This document shows, piece after piece, positions 37,419-49,132 of a stretch of 64,000 bases of DNA (position 1 is the stretch's first letter; every line of letters starts with the position of its first letter). This stretch comes from Chalara sp. BL73 (lineage: Eukaryota > Ascomycota > Leotiomycetes > Helotiales): positions 62,001 through 126,000 of the forward strand of contig CAKJVC010000085.1 in assembly GCA_918026815.1 (NCBI GenBank), given 5' to 3'. The notes beneath the pieces were generated by a model. That model saw only the letters and a list, made by a program, of their open reading frames with translations. It was not told where the DNA came from and did not search any database. The translations under genes were made by a program, and so were the position numbers.

Positions 37419-39040
37419 ATGCCTCTCGATATTTCAGCCCTCTCCCTGGAACAAAAGAACGATATCATCGACCCTCCATTGCTCCGAAACCACGACTTCG
37501 GTGAATGGACAAAATGGCCAGCCAACAAACCCGTCAATTTTCCCTCTGAGTACCCCACCAATAGCCACTGGATCAAAGGCTTCCGCCATCGCCTGGACCA
37601 CTATCGTTCTAGTCATGACCTTCCTGGTACAGCCGACGTCATCGTCATTGGGAGCGGGATGACCGGCTGTTCAGCAACTTACCACTTGACTCAAACTTCT
37701 CCAGAACTAGATATTGTGGTTCTTGATGCTCGTGGCTTTTGTTCTGGGGCTACGGGTCGGAATGGAGGGCATTGTTTTAGACCTGAAGGGTGGAATATGA
37801 GAGCTGCTGTTAAACGGCAAGGTGCTGAAGTTGCGCTTGCAACCAGGAGGAACTTAATTAAGCAGAGGGATATGATTCAGGAAGTCATTGACGAGCACAA
37901 TATTCGTGAGAAAGTAGATTGTGTCTTCACGGGTGGTGTGCACATATTTGGATCGCAAAGCGAGAGGGATGACCATATCGAGGATCTAAAATTGTGTGAC
38001 CAGTTGGGATTTGAGACTGGGTCGCTCCTTTTGAGCGCGGATGAGATGTCTCAGGTCTGTTTACCATTTCACTATATCAAGATATCTCAATGGGTCACGC
38101 ATTAAAAGCCTAGAGCTAATTTTGTTCAGAAAATTGAATGTCACAACGAGTTTGGTGGCTTGTACGCTCAAAAGTCCGGCTCGTTCTGGCCTCGTAAATT
38201 CTGTGCTGAAATCATGGAAATTGCCATAAAGCAAGGAAAAGTGAACCTCCAAACCAACACATGCGCAACTCTTATAGAGGTCAGTGACAGGCCAGACATG
38301 AGATGGGTTGTGAAGACCGCCCGTGGCGACATACACACCAAAACCATGTTTGTTTACCATATGTCAACCACCCAATTTTACTATCTCTAACATTTGCTCC
38401 TAGAATCCACGCGACCAATGCGTACGTAGGTGGTCTACTCCCTGAGATAATGGGAACAGGTAACGAAGTCATCCCCTGCCGCGACATGGTAATCGCAGTC
38501 CGGCCTAGACCAACTCCAGACTCAGCGGGAACGTGGGGTGTGAACGTCCTTGCCAGAGACGGCTACCACTGGCTCGTACAGATGCCACAGCGCGAATATG
38601 AAGATCAGGAAAATCTTGTAGTATATGGGCTCCACGGTTCGCCTCAAACCACCGATGATGAAACTTTGCTAGAAGATTACCACTCTGTATTGAATGATTA
38701 CCGCCGCTATCTTCCGTATCAATTCCCGAAGAAGTTTTCTGTCGTGGATGAGAAGGGACGCATCCCCCTTGATAGTGTTGAGAGTGCTTGGACGGGAATT
38801 ATGGGGATGACCAGGGATGAGGGTGTGATCATCGGGCCCGTGAAAGAGAAAATTGGGCAATTTACGGCAGTAAGATATAATGGCGGTGGAATGACGAAGT
38901 GCTGGGGTAGTGGATTGGTCGTTGCTGATATGGTATTGTGGGAAATGGGGAAGGAAAATAGTAAAGACAAAGGAAGTCAATCTTGGGCGCCGCCGGACTG
39001 GTACCCCAGCGCTTGGATCAGAAATCGGGACATGCTTTAA
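37419..39040 (+). CDS. FAD-dependent oxidoreductase (DAO family), copy 2
   Basis: Three exons, 37419-38054, 38130-38347 and 38404-39040, join in frame to 496 aa. Residues 74-88 carry the Rossmann motif VIVIGSGMTGCSA, followed by FCSGATGRNGGHC; the C-terminal flavin region reads SAWTGIMGMTRDEGVIIG and VRYNGGGMTKCWGSG. The N-terminal 70 residues are a family-typical extension. The fold is the same as copy 1, but sequence divergence is large, so the two are either old duplicates or were recruited separately and probably act on different amines. The gene is intact, although a dead cupin and a dead aminotransferase flank it. No targeting signal is evident. Confidence 0.92.
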
Positions 39041-40539
39041 ATTACTGAATAAAATTCTTGTACTTCCGAAAATTTGGTCTTGAAGTGATTTTATCCTTAA
39101 TTTATTTACGTTTACACGATTCTGCTGGGCTGCTTGGGTTTCCCTTTCCCTTCCTCCCTCCTTATGCTTACGATATGGGAGATATTCGCAGCCCTTGGCT
39201 GTTATACCTGATTTCTTGTCAGCATGTTGCAGACCACGCTTCGAGGACTAGGTCTGTTGTCCGTCTAAAAGACGACATGAAGGTATATAGAATGTGCACA
39301 CGTAAGTTTGGTTGTCTTGATCAATATCTAGGATAAGGCAGACCCATTGACGTGTTGTGTTTGTAACCTTAAAAATATTTCTCTACTAACAGATGAGCCC
39401 CATTTTATGCCTTTTACTCGCCAGTTGATCCGCCGTCAGCATGAACCTACGCTATACACCTTTTTTCCACAAACTAACGAAATTTAAGAAATGTGTCGCC
39501 ATAGAGTTTCGACTTCCTACCATCCCATCGGCTGGATGAAATAGATAGATCATAGTCCCTTGAAACCAGGCTATCGGATATCCATGTCATTAGTTCCAGT
39601 CTTTTCTGCGGAGGTTCTCCATCTAGGGTATGTTCCTTGTTAGAGTTGCATGAGCCCACATATTTCAGAAACGTACACATGCAGTAGATTATTCTCAAGT
39701 CATTTTGTAACTGAAAATGACATTAGTAGAGCCCGTGATAAGTACGAGAATACCATTGGTGTGGAGCACGAAGCTCCTATCTAGATATTATTACGTATTT
39801 ATATAGAATCCTGTGCCAAACCCTGTTGGCAACACTCAGGTGTTTCGTAACAAGCAGGATGATAAAGTTGACAGAGGTGTGAGTGAAGCGTGACCATGCT
39901 CTCAATTAGAGGGATTATGGAGTTCATTAAAGAATTTACTATTTGATAAAAATAGCCCATTCAATATGAACGAAGGTGGTTAAATTCTCTCAAAATATGG
40001 ACAACGATAATGTATCTTCTAACAAATCTATTCCTAAATTTTGTCATAGTTTGTATTAAGAGCATTATTTTGTCTTTTAGGTGGCACATCTTTATATGGG
40101 ATCTTCCTTTCTATACTCACTTATCAATATCTCCATATAGTCAACATAACTTAATAAGTGGCAATATACAACATGTCAGATTACTTCAATAGATTGCGTT
40201 CTGCTCCTTACCTCTTTTACGATAATTTAATGATAAGATTTGTTTAGATTGGCATGTAAAGAACTATGCACGTGCGCCAGAATCATCAACTTTCCTGTCT
40301 CAAGATATCCAGACTAGGTAGGCAGAGATGAAATGACCCGCTCACTTTGCATGCTGCGAAAAGCACAGATTCTACAAACTCCTCTTCCTCGATTCTCACT
40401 TCCCTCTAACCATGAAATCTCTCTTTTTAGCCGAGTTTCAACCTCAAACACATTCTCAAAGCTGTTGTTAGCGGCAACGATGCCATGTAACAGTTGCGAA
40501 AGCGTTAGATAACGTTTCAATCTACACAGCGTGCTCAGA
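39041..40539. other. Spacer with unassigned minus-strand fragments
   Basis: AT-rich DNA without a complete gene. Two minus-strand frames look partly protein-like: 39474-39698 (with PPQKRLELMTWISDSL) and 40314-40520 (with LTLSQLLHGIVAANNSFENV). Neither joins into a longer coding frame and I recognise no family. They may be relics of one gene, for example a lost regulator. Confidence 0.35.
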
Positions 40540-41820
40540 GCAGCCTTCGTTTCCGATGAACCGTCAGGCCCAATAACAAAAACCGAGATTCCAGGCCACA
40601 GAGAGAGAGGCCATTAAGAAACTTGACAGGGTGTTTGATATGAGAGGCTTAAATATGGTTGTGAATTATCACAACAGCTTAGGGGATTACATTGTAGATC
40701 CAGATGGAAACGTGCTTCTTGATGTACGAGTGTTGTAATGAATTATCTGCCCCCGTCGGAGTAATATGCCACAGTACTAAAAGTTGGATAGTTATGCACA
40801 AAGTTCCCCCATATCTGTTAGCTACAGCAATCCCGCCCCTCCCTAAGGCTGCCATATCAGAAATGTCACACACGCTCGTAAATTGATCCGCCCTAGGGAA
40901 TTTTCCACACTCTAACTGAGCTTCAATTCTCGAAATCGGGATCCTCAAAGTAGCCCCAGGAGCCCCATAGCTCTCTATCTTAAGCTTCAAGTCCGCCCTC
41001 CATGTACGTCTTTTAACTCGTTATCCACTACTCGATCTAAGCCAACTTATAAGCCGGACATTCCGACTTTTGATTGGCCACAAGCAACACCTCCTCTACT
41101 CAAGTGCCCTCTCAAGGAGTTTACAGACGATAACAAAAAGGCGGAAGCAGAAGCACTATCAGATGTTGAGCGCCTTATCATAGCCCATCACTTACCCCCT
41201 TGCGCCGTTGTAGTAGAGCCTATCCAATCTGAAGGTGGTGACAATCACAAGTCTCCCTCCATTTTTTCAAGGACCTTGCGCTCTTACCAAGGAGCATGTC
41301 GTGCTTATTACTGACGAAGTATAGAAGGTGTCAGAGTCACTGGGAAATTCTGGGCCGATTAATAATAGAAACCCGACACACTACCCTATATAGTTGCCTT
41401 TTCCAAGAAAGCAGAGACAACAGCTTACCATTCGGTAATCTAGATCAAACAAGCCTCACCGGCAATTCAATACATGGATGGGCGATCCAGCTCAAAGTAT
41501 TTTATTCCGCGCAGTTATGGAGGAAATTGAGCGCCTTGAAGAACACCACAATGGTAGGAGACCATCTTGATAATAGGATTATGTTGTTGGACATCATATA
41601 TACGATTAAAGTGATCAGGGAAGGCACATTCCTTGCGTCTGATAGCCCAAGGTAAGACGAGTTCCTCAAAACGTGAAGAGCTTCGGCGTTAATACTGGGG
41701 AATCCGGACAGGTGGCGATAGGTGGCAATAAGGTCAAGACCGATGTTGATTTTCCCTGAAGCATCATGCAGATAATCTGCTAGAAGTTATGGAGAAGATT
41801 GCCAATTCTTTTCGAAATAA
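40540..41820 (+). pseudogene. Decayed 4-aminobutyrate aminotransferase (GABA transaminase)
   Basis: Fragments in changing frames follow the GABA-transaminase sequence from start to end: DEPSGPITKTEIPG (about 40552), LDRVFDMRGLNMVVNY and DYIVDPDGNVLLDV (40615-40723), SALGNFPH (about 40890), ILKVAPGAP (about 40942), PTFDWPQATPPLLKCPL (about 41065), VVVEPIQSEGGDNH (about 41210), LITDEV (41306), the lysine region AFSKKAETTAY (about 41400), TWMGDPAQSILFRAVMEEIERL (about 41475), GTFLASDSPR (about 41625) and HHADNLLEVMEKI (about 41763). Stops and frame shifts between them rule out one protein. A working enzyme would turn GABA and 2-oxoglutarate into succinate semialdehyde and glutamate. It lies head-to-tail behind the second oxidoreductase, so it was probably part of the same pathway. 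Confidence 0.85.
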
Positions 41821-42162
41821 ACTCCAAAAAGCAGAGCGTTCGCTTAATTAGAGATGCCCGGCATTTGGAGTAGGCGTAAATGAGCATCAGGTGATATATC
41901 AACTAACAGTAGATTGATTGTTGATATGTTCGTACTCGGTCGCAGCCATCAGCCGCAGTTGAGTAGCATATTTATTTCGAAAATGCCTAGTAAACAATAT
42001 GCCACTAAAGTCGTTTCTCTCTCGGTGGCCAGGACACTCCTTGTGCAATTGAAAGTGCTGGGAGCTGTCGAATATCTTGAATGCTGCAGGATCAAACGTC
42101 GGTAATGTTGGCCAGTAGCACCCTAAACTAGCATGCGGTTTTTGACTATTCATTGCGCCTGT

Positions 42163-44798
42163 TTAGTTTAGTGTAATAGCCCACGGTTTAGCCCTCATTC
42201 CCATGAACCACTGAAGCAGTTTCCCTGCCACAAGCACCATAAGAAGAGATGATTTGGCAAAGAAGAAGCTTAAAGCTACTAGCACAACGATATATATGCC
42301 ATATCGAAAACTTATGCACTTGAGTATCCTGGTAGGAGTCATGTAAGTGGTGTCAAGCCATCTGGAAATGCTAAAAAGCGTTGTAAAAAGCCGGAATGTC
42401 AAGGCTTGTATCTTTTCAGAGAGTTGAAGGGCAAGCTCTTCGCCGGTCAGCTGGGCTGTTTTGGAGGGTAGGGCCTCCACTAACTCCCTTTCGTATAAGA
42501 CATAATTATGTTCGCCTCCTTTTATAGCACTAAATCGGCAAGTGCGGGGGATGCTATTAGGGACATATCCATAAGGGCCATTATACCTCTCATAACAGTG
42601 CCGACACAAATCAAACTCCCGGCAACTATAGCAATAGTATTCTGCAGTTTCGTATGGGGTTTCTGAAGCGTTTGGATACCAACAATTCTCACAGATTCCT
42701 GGGGTGTTCAAATCACAAAAGATCAAAAGATCAAAAGCACCCCATCCAAACCAGTGTAGTGCGTCGCTGAGGACAAGCTTAACGGAGAGTCCCTCGCGTT
42801 CTGTACAAACGTGATGCGCCTCATACCATACTGGACCATTAACATCGAATACCTCAGATCTTTGATATTCGCACAATTCTCGATAAGGGACAGTATAAAG
42901 ACTGGCTTCTTTTCTCCCATAGTCGTAAAGATTATAGCCCTCTTCTTCTAGAACTCTTAGCCATGCGTCAACATTCTCTTGAGGATTATAACCCCGTGCT
43001 GCCGCCTGTAACAAGGTGGAGGGGGGCAACTTATTGGTCCAAAATAGGTGGAGATTGACGCCAGCACGCAATAACATCCTTATTTTTGTCCGGTTATGCA
43101 GCACCCCATTTTTTACATCTTGCAAGATACTGGAATGGTTGATATCGATGGCAAACTCATTCTGATGGAGTAGCCATCGCATAATTTCGATAGAGGTGTT
43201 GTCGTTGCAAATGCAAAGGCCAAGGGCCGTTTCAGTCGCCTCAAGCCATTCATATGGTAAAGAAGGCGTACCAACTTGTATTGTTGTAGGATCGGATCCG
43301 CCATTAATTAACGTCTTGACAGTTTCAAAATAGTCATTGATAGGGCAAATTTCATCACCCTTCTTGAGGTACCATGCCTTATTCCTCCATTCTACTCTGG
43401 TACCAATATGATTTATAATGTACCAGGTTTCTCTTTCATAGTAAATGCGACTAGCTAGCTCCTTCAAGCAGTAATATAGTGGGGTTCTGCAATGCAAATC
43501 TTAGTTAGTTGTTAATTCAGTGCTTTATGTTAAATGGAGTGGAGCTATGGGAACTTGATCTGAAGGTCCGAGAAAAGTGTTGTCAAACCTTCCTTCGCTA
43601 CAGACGGCGTTTGGATCTAAGCCAAGCTCTAAAAGAAGTTGACATGTTTTAAAGCGTCCATTGCAAGCCGCATACTACATTGCTTCAGCATTTTTTCGAA
43701 TAAAGATAATTGGAAGCATACATGTAGAAGGGTCCCGCCATACAATGTTGTGTCATGGCTATACGCCGTTCTGTTTTGAAATTCCGATAACATAGCATAA
43801 TCATCCCCGTTAATGACATGTTCTAAAATAATAGCATCTTCTCGAATGACATTGTGAAGGCTAAGTCTTAGATCTAATGGATTTCCCCAAGAGTTCGTTA
43901 ATCCAATAGAAAATCCACGCACAAATCCAGGCATCAGAATTCTGATCATTTTTTGGTAATTTTCTCCTATAACAAGGTTGTCCAAGTTTTTCTGAAGAGC
44001 ATCTGGCAATTGATTTGACCATTTAAGTGTCGAATAGGCAATACCTAATTCTGGCAAAGTCCCGGCTATTTTCAGGAGGTAAAGTATGTTGTACGTGTCG
44101 GACTTTGATAGGTTGTTACAGCATATATGATATAGGCTCCAAACAAGAGATCGTGGAGTTATTACATTCGAGGAGTGTTTTAAGTGCAGTCGTTTCCGCC
44201 CATTGTTACCAGAACATATTCTGCTCCCTGGAGCTTTTGCGATCTGTGTTTGGTCGGATTGGTGCAAAGCAACAGGTGGTTGCGTTAACTGTTTTAATAA
44301 ATCTACAGCTTGAGATATATCCTGACATTGAATCTTACTACTTCATGTTACATCCATCCAATATATAGGCTCTAATATGGTAACTTACTGGTAAATTGGC
44401 TGGAGTGCTAATAGTACGAGTAATTTGGCCGAGTCGAGTTCATACTTAAACTCTTCAACCTTCTTCTTCCCCATAACAATGCACAATCTTCCCCATGTCC
44501 TTCGGCTTCCTCCCAAGGCCAGATTCTGCTGCCAGCCTTGCACGGTTTCATTCAAGCGGTCGAAGGAATTTTGGCATAATTTAAGACTTTCTCCCAGGGG
44601 GCATATATCCAGTCTCTCGAGCCTGTACTGCTCGATAGGCAGCAAAACGGCTCGCAGAGTCTGGAGTTCGTCCTGTAGTCGTTGGACGCTAGCAGGAGCA
44701 CAGTTTACCGAGCTGATAAAGTCGCAGAGTTGCTGAATAGAATTGGTGAGTTGGATGATGATGGAGGCAACGCCTACGGTGCCGAATGCAACTTCCAT
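42163..44798 (-). CDS. Ankyrin/ZZ-finger protein with NLR-type N-terminal domain; frame problem
   Basis: Proposed exons are 44798-44389, 44321-43722, 43674-43589 and 43486-42163. Exon 1 encodes the N-terminal domain common in fungal STAND/NLR-like proteins (MEVAFGTVGVASIIIQLTNS to LLVLLALQPIYQ). Exon 2 opens with DISQAVDLLKQLTQPP, the usual continuation. Exons 2-4 hold ankyrin-like repeats (GGTLLHYAACNGRFKTCQLL, DPNAVCSEGRTPLYYCL), then a ZZ-like cysteine pattern (CENC, CYSC, CRHC) and a C-terminal hydrophobic pair of helices near residues 405-430 of exon 4. There is no NACHT/NB-ARC domain. The exon 1/2 junction does not close: donor phase and acceptor phase differ by one nucleotide, whereas all later junctions close. 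So it is either a frameshifted gene or a junction I could not find. Proteins of this kind are linked to self/non-self recognition; that role is inference. Confidence 0.65.
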
Positions 44799-45539
44799 GA
44801 TATGTTAATGGTTATAAATTGATGAGAGGCTTTTGAATTGAGACGTTCGAACTTGTAATAAAGTAATAAAAAAGGTGAAATTAGTGCTTTGACAAGTTTG
44901 TGAGATCGTTCAAAAACACATCCAGCTGCACAATCCTTGATATGGATCCTGGCTTTTTGTGAGGCTGACGAGCCTCTGGGCGAAAATGAAGCCTTTAGTG
45001 GATCAGGCTGTTACCACCTGCATGATGTATCTGCACTTCTACCCAACAGGCTTTCTCAAATTTTGTTTGATTTTATCATAATATTATGAAAGTATCAGTT
45101 TCTAAACTAAAGTGTGCAACACACTACGGGAAAGTTAGTATCGTGAGCAGACTAAGCCGTCATGTGACGTGGTTAGACGCTCGAGGTTTGTTTCTGAAGA
45201 CAACCTATTGAATTAGTGATTATCGATGTGTAACAACGCCTTTCTCTTATTGAGCATTTGGATTGATCGGTCGAAAATATTCGCCCCGTGTTCTGAAGTC
45301 GTTCTTCATGTGTAAATCCTCCGCGCACCAGGAAAGAACCAAACATATCACCATGAAGAGTGCAGTCACTCAACTAAAATCCAAATTAAGGAGCACTTAC
45401 AAATCTTAATTTTATTTCTTGTTATATTTTGCGTTTTGGGGAAAATAATATCATGTATAAAGCGGAAAATATATTCCTAACTAATTCCTATCACTCTAGC
45501 CTAGCCTGACTACAAGCTCTAAATAACAACACCTAGTGT
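44799..45539. other. Intergenic spacer
   Basis: No supportable gene; this is the promoter side of the ankyrin gene and the 3' flank of the membrane protein gene. Confidence 0.5.
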
Positions 45540-46372
45540 TTAAGCATCGACTAGTCGAACCTCCTCAGAACTTGGAGCTGTAGTATCACCTGTTTTGCGC
45601 TTGCTATCATTCGGCAGAACGCTTAGGGTGAACTGGACTGTGAAGCCTGTTGGTTTCCAGTTTGGTGATTTGAAGTTGATGTTTTTCCAAAATTTCGTTC
45701 TAGAAACAGCGACAAATCTCAACAACAAGGTTGTTAAGAGTAAAAGTCTGCATTGTATGTTAGCAACATCATCATAGCTTGAATTTTCAATATTTGGGGG
45801 AGGAATATACCCAATGATGAAACTCACACCTCCAGCAACAGCCATCAAAATCTCGATAATATTCTTCGCATGCCTGCACTCATACGTGCCCGGAAGCTCC
45901 CGATAGTCTGGAGGTCCGCTCCAACGGCGACAGAAGCTTGAATCCGGCCATCCTCTGCCAAATATCTTGCCTGAGAAGACCAGGACAACGATGGACATGG
46001 CGAACTGGTTTGCGAGATTGATCCAGATGGGGAAGGTTAGGAATATAGTTGGGGTGGCGAGGATGAAGTTAACAAAGAGCTAATTTGCTGTTAGCTAGAG
46101 ATTAGAAACTTTTCCAAGATGGAGGGACCTACAACAATAGCCAGGTCTCGGACGGCGTCTCTGGAGTCATAGGTGTATCGGAATGGGCCAGTACGGAGAA
46201 TAACGTAAGTGACGATAAGGAGTGCGAATATCAGAATTGAGAATAAGGAGTTTAGGATGGTAATCAATTTGAGCGCAGGCTTGAAATGGGCGTTTGCTGA
46301 GCGTGTCTTTATAGGATGGCTTTCTCCGCCATCATGCTCGCTGTCAGCCAAAAAGGGAGTGTTTTCAGACAT
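45540..46372 (-). CDS. Uncharacterised integral membrane protein
   Basis: Two exons, 46372-46133 and 46079-45540, join in frame to 259 aa. A polar N-terminus of about 32 residues is followed by a hydrophobic helix at about 33-58 (ITILNSLFSILIFALLIVTYVIL), a second at about 77-105, a third starting near 107 (FAMSIVVLVFSG), and a fourth near 152-172 (IEILMAVAGGVSFIIGYI). The C-terminal 60 residues are polar. The layout resembles small fungal tetraspan membrane proteins, but I do not recognise a named family. Its function is unknown. Confidence 0.7.
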
Positions 46373-47792
46373 TTCGACAATGGATGACTATGATGTTTTC
46401 CTAACTTGAAGCCGATATCGAGAATGAACAAAATATGAGAAAGAGAGGGAACAAATGAGTCTATAAACAAAGTGGTGGTAGGAATAAGTGGCTCTTGACG
46501 TGAAGCTGTGCCCCACGGCCGGGCAGACCATGACGCTCAGCCTTGCTCTAGGCACCAGCTTTTGGGGTCCATTGATATGCGTTGGAATATGCATGGCTGT
46601 AAAAGATATGCTTAAGAAGCTTCGCCAATTATATCTTAGAAGATATAGCAAGGGTAGCCAGGGGATTTTGAGTCCGCAAAGGAGATAGGTCAGATTTTGC
46701 ACGTGACCTGCTGGCTTCCCTTTCATGGTGGGCAGTGCAAAAGAACATCATCGTAACGCAAGTTTCAGGTGTTTCAAGAGCTGGTTTAGGAAAGCTTTGC
46801 GGTATAGCAATATGTGCATGGCAGTGCGGCTGACTTGGTAGAACATCGATCGCGAGGCTGGATGCACAGCACTTGGTATATGATGTCCCACAAGATGGAG
46901 GTTCAGGCAAGATGCAATGACTAGTATGGGATGAAATAGAGCTACAGGAACAAGATGGTGGCATTGTAAACAAAAAATGGCTGTTGAAAAGCATGTTGGA
47001 TGCTAATAAAAGAGAGCGGGAGGCGCCATAATTCAGGTATCCAAATGAAAGATATTTTGATAGCATTCCCCAGACCCAGGCAAGCATATAACGGTAGAAC
47101 AGACTATTGAGATAGGGACTAAAATTTCTTGATCCAAATTGAGATATCAGGCTTCACCACTTGGTGATATATACGACACGAAAAAGAAGAAAGAAGTTGA
47201 AGCCATTCCCAGACCTGTTACCTTGTACTGTATGTCAGGTATCACGCCCGGCTTGGCACAGCTTGCTTATATCTGCTTAGCTGATTGGCCAATTGGTCTT
47301 TGAGAAGGCTTGGTGGTGTTTGGGTTTTATGTAAATGTGGTGATAAAAGACACAAGACAGGTAAGGCAGACAGACTCATGCGGAAAAGGGATCTAAGTTG
47401 AAGCGAAGGGGCGACATATTTCAATATAAGAACAACACTTGATACATATCTCTGCAGCATCAATCTTCCTTACAGGACGCTCTACAATACTGCACGTGCG
47501 CCGTTGTTCAGCGATGCTTGGTCCCAGTCCCATATTTCCGAAGAGCCGCTCGGGCTTAATCCGAGTAATTCCGGTGAGAAGTGGCCTAGCGCCAAAAAAA
47601 AATCCAAGCTTCGTCCCCCAAAAATTATCGTGAACTTCTTCAACACCAGCCATCTATTTCATCACCATCCATTAATAATAACATCATCCTTCAACCTCTC
47701 ACCAAAAGGGTATTGAAACCTTTCATCTCCACTCACTCTTGTTTCTGGCCCACCTCAATTCTTTCTCTACCTACTCCTATACAACTCATACA
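46373..47792. promoter_or_regulatory. Divergent intergenic region upstream of MIR1
   Basis: The gap separates two outward-facing genes. Minus-strand frames at 46388-47087 (one serine/cysteine-rich) have no motif or splice support and I do not call them. The final 200 bases are C/T-rich with cca/tcaccat repeats, typical of the leader of a highly expressed fungal gene. Confidence 0.45.
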
Positions 47793-49132
47793 ATGGCTTC
47801 TTCCGCAACGTCTACTGGCTCGACCAAGGTCGATGCCATTGTGCAGAACGTCGCTGCCAACACTCCTGAGAAGCCAACCGGTCTTGCTCTTTACTCCAGA
47901 TTCGCCTTAGCTGGTGCTGTCTGCTGTTCAGTCACCCACGGTGGTCTCACTCCTGTCGATGTGTAAGTATTGCGCAATCCCACTCTGCGGTCACAAAATC
48001 TGTCCCCTTTGTAGGAGCGCTGAATGCTAATTTTTTTTTTCTCGCCCAGCGTCAAGACAAGAATTCAGCTTGATCCTATTACATACAACAAGGGGTTGAT
48101 CGGGGGGTTCAGACAAGTCATTGCAAATGAAGGTGCTGGTGCTCTTTTGACTGGTTTCGGTCCTACCGCCGCTGGTTATTTCCTCCAAGGCGCCTTCAAG
48201 TTCGGAGGTTATGAGCTTTTCAAGCAACAGTCAATCAACTACCTTGGATATGAGACCGCATCCAACAACCGCACCGCCGTCTACCTTGCCTCCTCAGCCC
48301 TCGCAGAATTCTTTGCCGACATTGCGCTCTGCCCGCTCGAGGCAACCCGTATCCGTCTTGTCTCTGAGCCAACCTATGCCAATGGTTTGATCGGTGGTTT
48401 CAGTAAGATGCTGAAGAATGAGGGCGTCGGTGCTTTCTATGCCGGTTTCGGTCCTATCTTGTTCAAGCAGTAAGTTTACCATTCTAGAAATCTGCGAACA
48501 AAAGTTAATGCGCTAAGGGTTCCGTATACCATGGCCAAATTTGTCGTCTACGAGAAGGTTGCCGAAGCGATCTACCAGAGGGTCGACAAGAAAACCGCCT
48601 CTGATGGACTCCAAACCACCATCAACTTGGGATCTGGCCTCATTGCTGGTTTCGCCGCAGCGATTGTCTCACAGCCAGCTGATACCATGCTCAGCAAGAT
48701 TAACAAGACCAAGGGTCTTCCAGGAGAAGGAACCACCAGCCGATTGATCAAGATCGCCAAGGAGCTCGGACTCAGAGGATCATACACTGGTATCGGTGCC
48801 CGTCTGTTCATGGTTGGAACTCTGTAAGTGAACCAGTTGAAAGTCGTGTTAATGATGTCACTAACTGTCTTGTACAGCACCGCTGGTCAATTCGCTATTT
48901 ACGGTGATGTTAAGAAGGCCTTAGGCGCGACAGGTATGTCTAGATCTCCCCGAAGCAACCCTCCCTGGTTCGAATGTTCTCAAGGCTGTTCTATTCTCGC
49001 AATATTACCTGAATAGCATATGCATACCTTGGGAATGTGTAGCGTCTGAAATGTCCAGACTTTAAGCATTTAATATGAGCCAGATACTAACTCGGATTTT
49101 TCAATCTAGGTGGCGTTGAGATTGCCAAATAG
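47793..49132 (+). CDS. MIR1: Mitochondrial phosphate carrier
   Basis: Five exons, 47793-47962, 48050-48469, 48518-48823, 48878-48933 and 49110-49132, join in frame to 324 aa. Three mitochondrial-carrier repeats are visible, with signature Px[D/E]xx[K/R]-type motifs at [20 protein letters not shown] and [10 protein letters not shown]. The blocks [39 protein letters not shown] and [16 protein letters not shown] are near-diagnostic of the phosphate carrier, which imports inorganic phosphate with protons across the inner membrane for ATP synthesis. The last exon encodes only seven codons plus the stop. The first ATG in a good context is at 47793; in-frame upstream codons lie in the pyrimidine-rich leader. 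A well-conserved housekeeping gene. Confidence 0.95.

Noticed and set aside
46388..47087. Serine/cysteine-rich minus-strand frames between the membrane protein and MIR1
   Set aside because: No signal peptide, motif or consistent splicing; they fill a divergent promoter region.
48966..48990. tRNA-like ggttcgaat string
   Set aside because: It lies inside an intron of the phosphate carrier gene and no cloverleaf can be drawn around it.
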